A DNA stretch of 64,000 nucleotides from Ichthyophthirius multifiliis (Eukaryota > Ciliophora > Oligohymenophorea > Hymenostomatida). Positions 13,113-24,959 of the stretch are shown here, one piece after another. Position 1 is the first letter of the stretch; every line of letters begins with the position of its first letter. The notes beneath the pieces were generated by a model that saw only the letters and a program-made list of their open reading frames with translations, was not told where the DNA came from and ran no database searches. Location: assembly GCF_000220395.1 (NCBI RefSeq), contig NW_004085903.1:31866-95865 (forward strand), written 5' to 3'. A program made the position numbers and the translations under genes.

Positions 13113-14379
13113 AAATTTATAGTTGATTTTTATTATTTTTATAAGTATATTTATATATATATATAATGTTTGTTTTTTTTATTTTTTTTATAAAATTAAG
13201 TAATGTTATATTTGTAAAATTTAAATTATTTTTTTTTTTTTAAATATATTTATTTACAAGTATTAAATTATATTTTTAATTAATGATTAAATTTAAAATA
13301 ACTATTAATATTTATATATTTATATATATCAATATATATATATATATATTTAAATATTTTTTTTTTTCTTTTTATATAACTATCTTTTTATTTATTTTAA
13401 TTATTTTAAATACAATGTATTTTTAATTTACGAAAATATTAATTTTCTAAATAATTCAATCAATATTTTATATATTCTATAGCATGTTTTTTGGACTTTT
13501 TATATAATAAATATACTAATTTTTGAAAATTTAAAGTTATTCCAATTATTATTTATAAAATTAAACGAATTTTCTACATAAACTATAAAATTATTTTTTT
13601 AATTGAGACACTTATTTAATTCATTATCTACTCATGTTTAAAACAACTTTGTTTAGTTTTTATATAAAATAAATTTTTAGCAATGTTTTATGTGCATATT
13701 TCTCTTCCATAAAATGGGTATTATTGGTATCTTACAAATAATCTTATACAATAAATATATTAGGTTTTATTTTTACGTTTCAAGTTATTATATAATAATT
13801 ATTTAGATTATTACAGTTAAAGTTTTTTTTGATTCACATCAAATTATATACAGTAGAATAAAAATTGTAAAAAATAATAAAAATTAAAAGATAATATTTA
13901 ATTTTTATATTTAATATAAAATTATAATAATAATTACTTAAAAAAATAATATTTATTTTTATAAATAATAAATATAAAATTATTTGAGTATAAATTAAAC
14001 AAAATGTATATAATATTTAGTAATAATAAAAATTAAATAAAAAATACTAAGATATATTTTATCAGTATTATATAATTAAAAAATAAATAATTGTTTTATT
14101 AACTATTTAAATATTTATAATAAAAAATCTTATTTTTTTAAAATAATTGAAAATATCAATATAATTTTTATTTTTTATATTAATACAATTATATTTTAGA
14201 AAATTTATATTAGATTATTTTTAAAAAAAAAATGGATAATAATACAATATTTTAATATTTTATAATTCCTATAAAAAATATAGAATTAAATATAAAATGA
14301 GATAAAATTATAATTTATAAAATATTTATGTTTTAAAAAAAATTTAAACTAATAATGAATTTTCATAATAAATATAAAA

Positions 14380-14423
<44 letters not shown>

Positions 14424-14910
14424 ATTATACAAATACAGATCTTTATCAATTTTTTTTTTTTTTATATATTTAAAGAATTTATTTTTTTAATAATAATAAT
14501 TATAAGAGTTAATAAATAAGTATTTTAAAATTTATTTAAAATATAATATTAAATAACTTTTTATATAATTAAAAGAAATATTATTTTAGTATTAGTATTA
14601 TATATTTTTTTTTTTTGCAATATATTTCTATCAGTTTACATTTAAAGAATCTATTTTATAATTTTAATTATTATTTAAACTTTTATTTATCATAAATATT
14701 AAAATTAATATATTTTTTTCTAATAAACTGAAAATAAAAATTATATATATAAAAATTTTAGTTTTTTTTTACAATTATTTTTTTAAAAGAGCATATTTCT
14801 GTTTTTTTTATTATTTTTCCTTTTAATAAAAAAAATAATTTGTTTTATTTTTATTTTTTTAAATCAATTATAATATATTGATTTTTTTGATTAAAAAATA
14901 AAAAATAATT
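13113..14910. other. AT-rich spacer with a possible gene remnant on the minus strand
   Basis: Mostly pure A/T, with a TA run at 14388-14418. Between about 13390 and 13860 the composition is less extreme, and minus-strand frames give short sensible pieces such as DYLQDTNNTHFMEEKYAHK and FIVYVENSFNFINNNW. The frame changes repeatedly and no start, stop or family could be assigned. It may be a decayed gene; confidence in that is low. Confidence 0.35.
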
Positions 14911-17242
14911 ATGAATGAAATTAGTTCAAAAACAAATAGTTTTTAATAGTTAAACATAAGCATTTCAGGATAAAATATATCATATAATGAATTAAATTAA
15001 ACAACAAAATAAATTGCAAATACAAATAATAATTTGAATAATAAGTCATACAATTATTTTTTATAAGATTAGGAAATTCCATCAGTTTAAAAAAAAGATA
15101 CAATTAATTAGATGAAGATGAAATGAAATTGTCTGATGAAATTTCAATTGACCATTAAAATAATGTATATTAAAAGCTTTAAGAAAGTAAAATTGGATTT
15201 GCAAGAAAAAAAACAATTTAAAAGAAAATATTGATAAAATTTATGATAGTCTTGATGAGAAAGCCTAATTATAAACATAATTTAAAAGCCTTATTAGAAA
15301 TTAAAAAAACAAAATATTTCTGTTTAAAATACTTAAGGATATCTTGCAAAATTTATTTATTTTAATAAGTAAAAGAATATAATTGAATTAAATTATGAAT
15401 AAGTAAAAAATTAGAATTTATTTATTTTTTGTTTTTTTTATTTCATTTTTTTTTAATTGAATTTTTAATTTATATATATATTTTTTTTTTTCAAAAACAT
15501 CGTTAAATTTTTCAATTATATATTTATTACAAAATATCTATAAAATAAATAAAAAAAAGATATTTAAATAAAATGAAGAATGTTTGCATGTGGGATTTAT
15601 ATCATTTATAAGAACTGAGAAAACAAAGAATAATATGTTTTTTGAGTTTATTTAATAAAATAATTAAGTAAAACATTATATGTGTATATAGATATATACA
15701 TATTATAATAATATTAAAAAATAAAATAAAAAGTTATTTAATGAAAATGAGAATTTAGAAGGAATTAATATTTGGAGCTCTCCTATATAAAATTAAGATA
15801 CTGAAATATATTTAATAGGTTTATAATTATTTATTTATTTATTTTTTTAAAAAAAAAATTTTAGATAAAAATTTATTAAAAATTATAAATAAATAGATGC
15901 ATATATAAATTAAGATTTACCAAAATTAATTTAAGAAGAATTATTTTTTATAATTTGTTTAATATCAAATACACTAATAATAGAAACAAAATAATCAGAA
16001 AATTTAGAGTTCGAAAACTTTATAAATCTATACGATATTCTTAATATTTAGAATTATTTTGAATTTTAAAGTTTAGAATAAAAGGAACATATAATTCATT
16101 TAATGCCAAAACTTTAAATGATTTTAACAGAAAGCACATATGAATTATAAAAGAAAGGTAAATAAATAAGTGGCTAATAATATTTAGAATAATTTTTATT
16201 TGACGAGTCGACATATTAAACTGCTAATATGATTCAAAAAAAGCTTTTGAGAAGAATAATAAAATACTTTAAAAAACGGGAACTAGAAATTATATCTTAA
16301 AAAATAAAACAAAAAGAAAAATTCGAAATTGAAAAGGATTTACTTTTGAAAAGATTAATTAAAAAATGTGAAATAAAATAATTTAAAGGTCTATCTTTTT
16401 CCAAAAACATGATTATCGAATATGTAAAATCATTCATAGAAGATGCAAATTCTAATGATAAATTTTAGCTTTATAAATCCTTTAGTATTTTATTAGAAAA
16501 CGAATTTATTTCAGTTTATCATAAATGTGTAGATTAATATAAATAAGTAATGTAAAATTAACTTTGGAATAAATCATTTATTAGTTTGGAAAAAATAAAT
16601 GAATGCTTTTAAATAGCTAGATAGGAAGTTTATCTTATATTTTTTAAATTAAAAAAACATGATATTGAGGTTGCTCATACATTATTTAAGTAGTATTTAT
16701 AATATTTGAAAAAATTTATTTAAGATATGGAGGAGAATTTCAATTAAATTAATAGTGAAGAGAGTTTTGCATATATAAGGGATATTATTAATGAAAAAAT
16801 AGAAAGTAATATTAGAAAAGAGGATATTAATTTAATTAAGTAAAAATTTGATGAAATTCTTAATGAAGTTAAAGTTTTGTGTGTTGGTTAGTAGAATAAT
16901 TATGTATAGATGTATGGTATATTTATTACTTAAATATAGAAATTTTAAATGGATATTTTAGATAAATAAATTTCAACTTCGAGAAATTAATAAAATTAAT
17001 TAGTTAGAGAATAAAAGGCAATTAATAGTGGATTGTAAAAATAAGAGAATAATTTAAATGAATAAATGAAGAAAATCAAAAAAGAAAATGATTCTAATGG
17101 CAAAGATAGGGATTAATAAAAAATAGAATTCGATTAATTGTATAAAAAATAATAAAAATAATTACAAGAATATAAATTATTATAAAATGAGATTGCTTTT
17201 TATAAATAATAATAAAAAAAATATGAAACAGCAATGAAATGA
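14911..17242 (+). CDS. Guanylate-binding-protein (GB1/RHD3)-like protein with degenerate GTPase motifs
   Basis: ATG at 14911, TGA at 17240-17242. After an N-terminal extension, the GB1-type GTPase domain is recognisable from GINIWSSPI (family motif KGIWxWxxP), ELFFIICLISNTLIIET (the LLSSxFIYN helix) and HLMPKLQMILTESTYEL (normally FPxFxWxxRDFxLEL). After these come YLEQFL and RRIIKYFKKRE. The C-terminal third is a long helical, Lys/Gln-rich coiled coil, like the GBP stalk. The nucleotide-binding signatures are not canonical: the P-loop position reads RTEKTK instead of a GKS/T loop, and the RD of the guanine-specificity motif reads TE. Several one-base frame breaks occur in poly-A runs (near 15105, 15215 and 15850) along with likely introns. 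GBP-family proteins act at membranes and in pathogen defence in animals; the role here is unknown and probably not GTP hydrolysis. Confidence 0.6.
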
Positions 17243-17390
17243 TATTTTTTTTAAATATGTATATAAATATATTATTATTAAAATTTTTATTAATTTTTAA
17301 ATTTTTTTTTTAAAAAATTAAATTATTTTCAAGTTTATTTATTTTTAAAATAATTTATATATTTTTAACGTAAAAAAAATAAAAACTGAT

Positions 17391-18323
17391 ATGGAGCTTT
17401 TATCAGATCCACAAAAAGATAGATAAGTTGTTAAAGTAAAGCCTCCTCCCCACCGTCATTTATCAGATATGCTTATGTGGAAAAAAAGTATATTTACAAA
17501 TAATTTTAAAATATGTATATATTTTAAAAGATGGAAAACCTGATTGGAAATTAATAAAAGATCATTTATCAAAAGAAGGAAGAATACTAAAAGAAAATTT
17601 TATAAAATTAATATAAGATTTTAGTAAAATAATAAGTAAAAAATATATTTTTTAAAGTTTTTAAAAGTTATAAATATGTATATAAAAAATAAGAAAATGA
17701 ACCTAACATAATATAATTAAGCGATCCAGTTGTAGTAGTAGGAGACATTCATGGGTTTAACTAAATAAAAAATTAATTTAAAATTAAAAAATAAAAGTTA
17801 ATTTTACGATCTTTTAAAAATTATAGAAGTAGGAGGTAGTCCAACATCAACAAAATATATATTTTTAGGAGATTTTGTTGATAGAGGACAATTTTCTATT
17901 GAATGCTTGATCTTATTATACGCAATTAAAGTAATTGTTATTTATAAATATTTTTAATTATATATGAGAATTATTAGAATTTAAGTTAAACTTTTAATAA
18001 ACATTATTTATGTTAAGAGGAAATCACGAATCGAGATAAATGACTACATATTTTAATTTTAGAAGTGAATGTAAAAATAATAAATAATCAAAATATTTAT
18101 ATATTTAAAATTTTTTTAAAAAAAAATAATATATATATTTAAAATTAATAAAATATAAAGGTTTAAGCAAATATGATTAAGAAATATATGATTTGATTAT
18201 GGATTCATTTGATTTATTACCTTTATCATGTATTATAAACGGGAAATTTTTAGCTTTGCATGGTGGTATATCTCCTGATCTAATAACTGTAATAAATATA
18301 TATAAATATAAATATAAATATAA

Positions 18324-18373
<50 letters not shown>

Positions 18374-19244
18374 ATATATTATAATTATTTAATTACAAAA
18401 GCTAGATGACCTTAAAAAAATTGATAGGTTCAAAGAACCACCAAAATATGGTATTTTTTGTGACCTTTTATGGAGTGATCCTGTAGATAATGATAGAGGA
18501 ATATGCGAAAGCATTTATAAATTTAACGAAGTGCGTGGTTGTTCATATTTTTATGGAGCATAGGCAGTAAAAAGGTTCCTTTAAGAAAATAATTTAATAT
18601 CTCTGATAAGAGCACATGAAGCATAATTAGAAGGATATAAAGTATTTTATTTATAAGTAAAAAAATATATATTAATAAAGATGCATAAATGGGATGAAAG
18701 CGATTTTCCTATTGTTATAACTATTTTTAGTGCACCAAATTATTGTGATGTATATAATAATAAAGGTGCAATAATAAAATTCGACAATAATACATTAAAT
18801 ATTTAATAATATAATTATACTGATCATCCTTATCTTTTGCCTAATTTTATGGATGTTTTTAGTTGGAGTATTCCTTTTGTTCTTGAAAAAGTATCCGAAA
18901 TGTTATATTATATTGCTAGACCGAATGAATCAGAAGAATATATTTAAGAAGAAGATATATAATTAAATGAAAAAGAACTACTTTTCTTAAAAAACTTTAA
19001 GTTTTAAACAGACGATAGGCAAAATAACAACAATCAAAATAATAATAATGAGTATGAAGATTCTAATAAAAGCTTTAAGAATGAAAGTAAAAAAATAGAA
19101 AATATATTTAATTTTTTTATATCAAAATAAAGAAAGTAAAATTATAAGAAATAAAGTAAAGTTTATTTCTAAAATGGTAAATATTCAAAAATTATTAAGA
19201 GAAAAAGATTAAAATATATAACTTTTGAAAACATAATATCCTGA
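17391..19244 (+). CDS. Calcineurin A: Ca2+-regulated Ser/Thr phosphatase (PP2B) catalytic subunit
   Basis: Seven short introns separate the exons (17488-17530, 17636-17693, 17755-17797, 17931-17985, 18071-18160, 18289-18401, 18657-18680). The spliced product begins with [14 protein letters not shown] and carries every metallophosphatase motif: [29 protein letters not shown] and [18 protein letters not shown] follows, then the calcineurin-B-binding helix [19 protein letters not shown]. This order and the B-binding helix distinguish PP2B from PP1 and PP2A. After the helix the tail is Asn/Glu-rich; I see no calmodulin-binding segment and no autoinhibitory segment. With TGA as the only stop the frame runs to 19244 and overlaps the next gene by 71 nt in another frame, so the real C-terminus may be earlier or an indel may be present. 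It would dephosphorylate Ser/Thr substrates in the cytosol with calcineurin B, encoded elsewhere. Confidence 0.92.
18289..18401 (+). repeat. TATAAA and TA tandem repeats filling a calcineurin intron
   Basis: The intron begins gtaataaat and ends cag-less aaaag. About 85 of its 113 bases are TATAAA hexamers passing into pure TA. It is the longest intron of this gene. Confidence 0.8.
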
Positions 19245-19452
19245 TAATAAAATGCCAGCTGGTTTGTTACAAGAAAGTGGTAGTAATGGAATTGAAGATA
19301 GTATAATTTTAAAATATATTATTTTTATTTTTATTTTTAAAAAAGGACTTTAATAATTTGTTGCGGCGTAAATTGCTGATAAAATAAATGAAAAAAGACC
19401 AGAATTTGGGCCTTATATAGTATATTAAGATTGCATTAAACCTATAAAATGA
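19174..19452 (+). CDS. Small conserved-looking orphan protein, 78 aa
   Basis: ATG at 19174, one 45-nt GT-AG intron (19301-19345), TGA at 19450-19452. Splicing with codon A|GA keeps a single clean frame. The product starts [18 protein letters not shown] and continues with a Met-Pro-Ala-Gly segment, an amphipathic helix DRLQQFVAAQIADKINEK and the end IVYQDCIKPIK. Composition is normal for a coding gene and unlike the spacer. There is no signal peptide or membrane span. Its first 71 bases overlap the last part of the calcineurin frame, an unusual arrangement that suggests one of the two boundaries is wrong. No family recognised. Confidence 0.55.
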
Positions 19453-19479
19453 TTAATAAATAAGATCATTTTAAAAATA

Positions 19480-19511
<32 letters not shown>

Positions 19512-19828
19512 TATTATATATATTATAATTAATATGTGTATATAATTAATTATATATATTATATATTATAATTAAANNNNNNNNNNNNNNNNNNNNNTTA
19601 ATATATATATATATATTTATTTATTTATATATTAATATATATTTAATTTTTATATATAACAATAAAATATCTTAATTTTAAATTAAGTAATAATATTTTT
19701 TTTTATTTAATAATTAATCATTATATTTAAACTGTATATTTAATTATTAAAATATTTTTTTTTATTTTTTTTTATTTAAAAATAAAACAAAAATTTAATT
19801 AAGTTAAAAATAAATAAAGATTTAAATT
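19453..19828. other. AT spacer containing the assembly gap
   Basis: Short spacer of TA runs (around 19480-19575 and 19600-19620) flanking an N run. Nothing else was seen. Confidence 0.7.
19577..19597. other. Assembly gap (21 N)
   Basis: Run of 21 undetermined bases between two TA-rich stretches; a microsatellite probably collapsed the assembly here. Confidence 0.98.
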
Positions 19829-21679
19829 ATGAATTCAAAACAATGTAGAACTTAAAGTATTATAAGCGATAATATTAATAGTTTCTCATAATCTCCCAAC
19901 AAAATGAATGGTTCAATAAAAACATTTTAGATTATATAGAATTTAAAAGAAATTTAAAATTAAAATTAAAGTAAGATTAATGAATTAAATGATATCACTT
20001 CTTCTATATTATAAAAAAGTTAAAGTTATAAAAACTTAACTAAGGAAACTCTAAAGTTAAAAAAAAAATCCAAATTTATAAAATCTATTAGTAAAGGAGA
20101 AGGTTTTCTTCCTTAATATTTTTATAATTTAGAAAAATCTTAAGCAAGAAGTAATTTATAAATAATTTTATAAATTTATATATATAAATATATAAAATTT
20201 AAATTTAAAATAAAAATAACAAAAATTAAGGCTGTTAAGAAATTGATAATGAAATACTTTATTGGGATGAATTGAAATTGAAAACAATATTTTTTACATT
20301 AGTATAAGAATTTGTAACTTCGAATTTTTTCTTATTAAGTTTTGGATTTTATTAAGGAGGAATTATATATTCAAACATATTTTTACTTGCTTCTTATTTC
20401 TTAACTGCTTATCCTATGATAGTTTTGATAAATTTAAAAAGAATAACGAATTTAACTCTTAGGGAATTAATGTATTTATAATTTGGTTATTGCGGATTAA
20501 AATTAATAGATACGTGTGTATTTTTCACTCATGTATTTATTTTGTTCAAAAAAAAAAAAAATATGTTTTCAAAAATAAAAAAAAAAATAGTTTTCTGATA
20601 TTTATTCATATATATAAGCTTTGAGTATTATGATTTATAAATTTTTATTTTTTTTTGAGTATGAAATAACTAATAATCAAAGTTTTTGGATTTAAATAAT
20701 TTTTTTTTATCCAATTGTTTGTATTCCAAAATTGGTTAGAAATTAATAATTAAAGGATATATGTGATAAATTAATGTTTTTAGGATTTATACTAACTTTT
20801 TATTTCGATATATAAGCCATTAAATAATTAGAAAAATTCGAAATAAATAGTATTCTAGTTGGCACAAATAGAATAGAATCTGCAATGTAAATATTCAGTA
20901 GCTTTGAAGAGTCAATAACTGTTTATGAAATATATGTAAAAAAACAACAAAAATAAAATAAAATAAATAAATAGAGAGATTAATTTACAGAAACATAAAC
21001 TAAATAGTTCAAAAAATATATATGGTTATCTCATTTTTGTATATATTTACTTTCGTTTTTTCTCGGAAACTTAACATTGATTGCTTTTGGATAATAAATA
21101 AAAAAAAATATAATGGATTAATTTGATAATAATTTGTTTCTAGTTCTAATTGGATAAGTTTTTTATATTTTGGCAGCTGTTCCTTCATATGCACATTTAT
21201 TTTCACCACTAAATGTTTTATATAAAGATTAACTTGATTTATATAAAGAAAGCAATAAATTAGCCCTCTTTAAACTTAAAAGCTTAAAATCATTACCTGT
21301 GTATGATTTGCCTAAATTTAATGAAGTTAATTAGGCAACCTGGTTTAAACTTTGCTATTATCATAGTGTTTCTTTGGAAGAAGAAATGCAAAAAATAAAT
21401 AAAGATACTATTAATGTAAATAATAATAAATATTTACTTTTGAATGTTATTAATTTTATTAGTGTGATTTTAAGTGTTTATTTTGGGATGTTAACTTCTA
21501 AAGAAGCTAATATTATATTTAATATTATTTAGATTTTTTTTAAAACTCCTATTGCTATTATTTTTCCGTGTCTTTTAAATTTGATTTATAATAATCTTTC
21601 TAAAATGGAATATTTATTGAATATTTTATTTATTATTTTTGGGATTTGTTTATCTGGATTAGTTTTTACTTATATTTGA
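19829..21679 (+). CDS. Amino-acid permease-like multipass membrane transporter
   Basis: ATG at 19829, TGA at 21677-21679, with short AT-rich introns near 20160-20230 and 20520-20640. The first ~110 residues are a hydrophilic Ser/Gln/Lys-rich cytosolic tail. Then come about ten hydrophobic spans, including NIFLLASYFLTAYPMIVLI, a span at ICIYLLSFFLGNLTLIAFG, VFYILAAVPSYAHLFSPLN and the C-terminal pair LLLNVINFISVILSVYFGML and YLLNILFIIFGICLSGLVF. The sequence DELKLKTIFFTLVQEF and the span spacing resemble the amino acid/auxin permease (AAAP, Aa_trans) family of eukaryotes. This assignment rests on overall pattern, not a diagnostic motif, so another secondary transporter family is possible. Substrate unknown. 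Confidence 0.6.
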
Positions 21680-22063
21680 TTATAGAAAATATTTAAATAA
21701 CTTATTGTATTAATTTTAAACATAGAGAAATTAAATATAAATTTTTTAGTTAGAAAAATAAAAATTGTTTATATTTTATATATATATATATTTAATTAAG
21801 AATATTGTGTTTTATTAAAAATTATATTTTTATATAAAAAATCAAACTTTTAAAATTAAAACCAATATAAATGATTCATAAAAATATAATTTTTATGAAA
21901 TTATGGAGTATATATTACGTAATTTTTATAAAAAATATGATAATAATATATTGAAAAAAGAAATTTTAATTTATTAAAAAAGAAAAGAAAAATTGCTTAA
22001 AGAAAATATAAAATTAAAAAATAAAATATTAAAATTATAAAAATTATATAAAACAAGAAAAAA

Positions 22064-24042
22064 ATGATAAATAGATTAAACAATCTATTTAAAACTCAAA
22101 TAAAATTATAAAAACTCAATCAATATTATTTTTCAAATCATCGTGAATAAATGAGCTATGACGTTCTAATAGTAGGAGGAGGTCCAGCTGGTCTTTCCGC
22201 AGCCATAAGACTAAAGCAATTAGAGCTAGAATACAATCACCCAATATCAGTATGTTTAATAGAAAAAGGTTCACAAATAGGTTCTCATATTTTATCAGGA
22301 AATTGTTTTGAGCCCAATGCATTAGATGAGTTATTGCCTGGATGGCGTGGTATGGAAAATGTAAAAAAACTATAAATATATTATAAAAATAAAATATATA
22401 CATATATAAAAATAAACAGAGACCACCAGTAAATACTAGGGTTGTTCATGATAAATTTATGATTTTATTTGATTAAGAAAAAAGTATTGAAATTCCGAAT
22501 TTTCTTCTTCCTTCAACTCTCCATAACCATAATAATTATATAATTTCTCTAGGCGAACTTTGTGTTTGGTTAGGTGAATATGCCACTAATTTAGGAGTCG
22601 ATATTTTCCCCGGAACAGCCGGTGCAGAACTTTTGTATAATGAAAAAGGAGCAGTAATAGGTGTAGCCACAAAAGATATGGGAATAAGTAAAGAAGGAAT
22701 AAAAAAGGAAAATTACACACCTGGAATAGAACTATTGGCGAAATAAACTATTTTTTCCGAAGGCTGTAGAGGTTCTTTAACAGAAGAAATCGCACAAAAA
22801 TTTAATTTGAGGGAAAATAGTGACTCTTAGATTTATGGAATCGGTTTAAAAGAAGTGTGGGAAGTTCCCACAGAAAAATTTTAAAGCGGGCTTGTTTAGC
22901 ATACAGTAGGGTGGCCTTTAGATAAATACACTTATGGAGGATCTTTTTTATATCACAAAGATCCTAATTAAATACATATAGGTTATGTAATAGGATTATA
23001 ATATTAAAACCCTAATTTAAATCCTTATGAGGAATTCCAAAGGTTCAAAACACATAAATAAATTAGAGAAATGTTAAAAGGAGGTACTTGTATTAGTTAT
23101 GGAGCAAGGGCAATTAACGCAGGAGGGTATTTTTCTATTCCAAAGTTAAGCTTTCCAGGAGGAGTTTTAATAGGATGTGGGGCTGGGTTTTTAAATGTGG
23201 CTAAAATTAAAGGAACTCACAATGCTATGAAGTCAGGGATGGTTGCGGGTGAGAATATATATAAAAGCATTGCTTTAGAGGACTGTTAGTAAGGTTTGGA
23301 AATAAAAAATTATCAAAAAGATATGGAAAATTCATGGGTTTATAAAGAGTTATATGATTTTAGGAATACCAAAAATGCTTTTAAGTATGGACTTTATCCA
23401 GGATTGGCTTTAAATGGATTTTAGTGCAATATTACGAAAGGTAAAGAACCGTGGAATTTGAGAAATAAAATTAAAGATAGCGAATAGTTTAAGGAAAATT
23501 AAAAGCCTATTCATTATCCAAAAAAAGACGGGGTTTTAACTTTTGATTTGTTGGAAAATCTTACAAGAAGGTACTTATAATTGTTTAATTATATATTATT
23601 TATGAATTTTTTTGTATAAGTATATATTTATTTTATGTTTTTATTAATATATAAAATATAAATAGTGGAACTTATCATGATCATGATTAACCGTCTCATT
23701 TAAAAATTAAGAAAGGTAAAGAAGATGTAGCCATTGAAAAGTCTCTTAAAAAGTATGGAGGACCTGAAAGTAAATTTTGCCCTGCAGGTGTTTATGAGTT
23801 TGTTTAAGATGAAAAAGGTGAACCCAAATTATAAATAAATGCTTAAAATTGTATTCATTGTAAAACATGCTCTATAAAAGTATAACTATTTGTTTTTTTA
23901 TATTTAAATACTTAATTTATTATAAATAGATGGTTGAAGAATATATTAATTGGACGATACCTGAAGGTAGTGGCGGACCTAATTAGTAAATTATTTTTAT
24001 ATATTTATATTTTTTTATTTTTTTAATAGTAATGGAATGTGA
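22064..24042 (+). CDS. ETFDH: Electron transfer flavoprotein-ubiquinone oxidoreductase, mitochondrial
   Basis: The enzyme passes electrons from ETF, reduced by fatty-acid and amino-acid dehydrogenases, to ubiquinone at the inner mitochondrial membrane. The sequence shows an FAD-binding motif [20 protein letters not shown], then [48 protein letters not shown] and [24 protein letters not shown] comes next, and finally the 4Fe-4S cluster region FCPAGVYEF ... [11 protein letters not shown]. The start at 22064 adds an N-terminal segment [20 protein letters not shown], basic and lacking acids, that fits a mitochondrial presequence. Four introns are visible; the last (23986-24029, 44 nt) restores the family's C-terminal ending YNGM followed by TGA (24040-24042). 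All cluster cysteines are present, so it should be active. About 600 aa, the usual length. Confidence 0.96.
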
Positions 24043-24959
24043 ATAATATTTAAGTTGTATTTTTATTATTAAAATATTATTTTAAATAAAAAAACAAAAT
24101 ATTATATTATATCTCATATATATATCAATAATTTATTTTAAATAAAAATCAAAATATATATATATAAAATTTAACTCATTATTAAAAAAAAACAAAGTTA
24201 AAAAATTAAAAAATAAAGTCAATATATAAAATAAGTAATATATAATTAATAATATATCCCAATATATAAAATAATAAACATCTATAGATTTATATTAAAA
24301 TATAATAGAAAATTATTAGTTTTTAAACAAATATACTAATAATAATTTAGATTAAAAAAAATTCATATTATAATTAGAATATTTTTCATTTAAAAAAATA
24401 ATTTGAAAAGAAAATATAAATAAAAAATATATTGTCGAAAATTATAAAATAAATTAAAAATAAATAAATATATTTTTATTTAGAAAAATTATTATTCTTT
24501 AAAAAAATTGTACATATATCATATCATATATTTAATTTATACCTATAATAAAAAAAATCGTATTTCAATTAATTAGCAAATACAAATTAAATAAAAACAT
24601 ATTAATTTACATAAATTTAAAACAAATACATAATTTTAAGTAAGTTTTTATTTTAAAATAAAAATAAAATAATTATGATCAAACTAATTATAAGTAAATA
24701 AAATTTAAAAGTAATAGAAAAAAAATATAAATTTAAATAATGAGAATAGCCTAGTTTAAAATTTTTATATAATTAAAATCTTTGAATTATTATGTTATAA
24801 ATTTTTATAAATAAACAAGAGAAAAAATAATAGTAAATCAAAACAATAAAGAAAAATATATAAGATAAATAAAATATTTATATAATAAAAAAGAATACTT
24901 AAATAATAATTCCTAAATAAAAATATTTTTAATAAATTAAAAAAAAGTTTATATTTAAA
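24043..24959. other. AT-rich spacer
   Basis: Spacer between the ETF-QO gene and the TTLL-like region, A-rich on the plus strand. No gene was recognised. Confidence 0.55.

Noticed and set aside
21903-22067. 54-codon frame just upstream of ETF-QO
   Set aside because: Mostly Lys/Ile/Leu and ends with a TGA overlapping the ETF-QO ATG; it lies where the 5' leader is expected and shows no motif.
22116-22403. Minus-strand frame opposite the ETF-QO start
   Set aside because: It is antisense to a strongly conserved coding exon and has no motif of its own.
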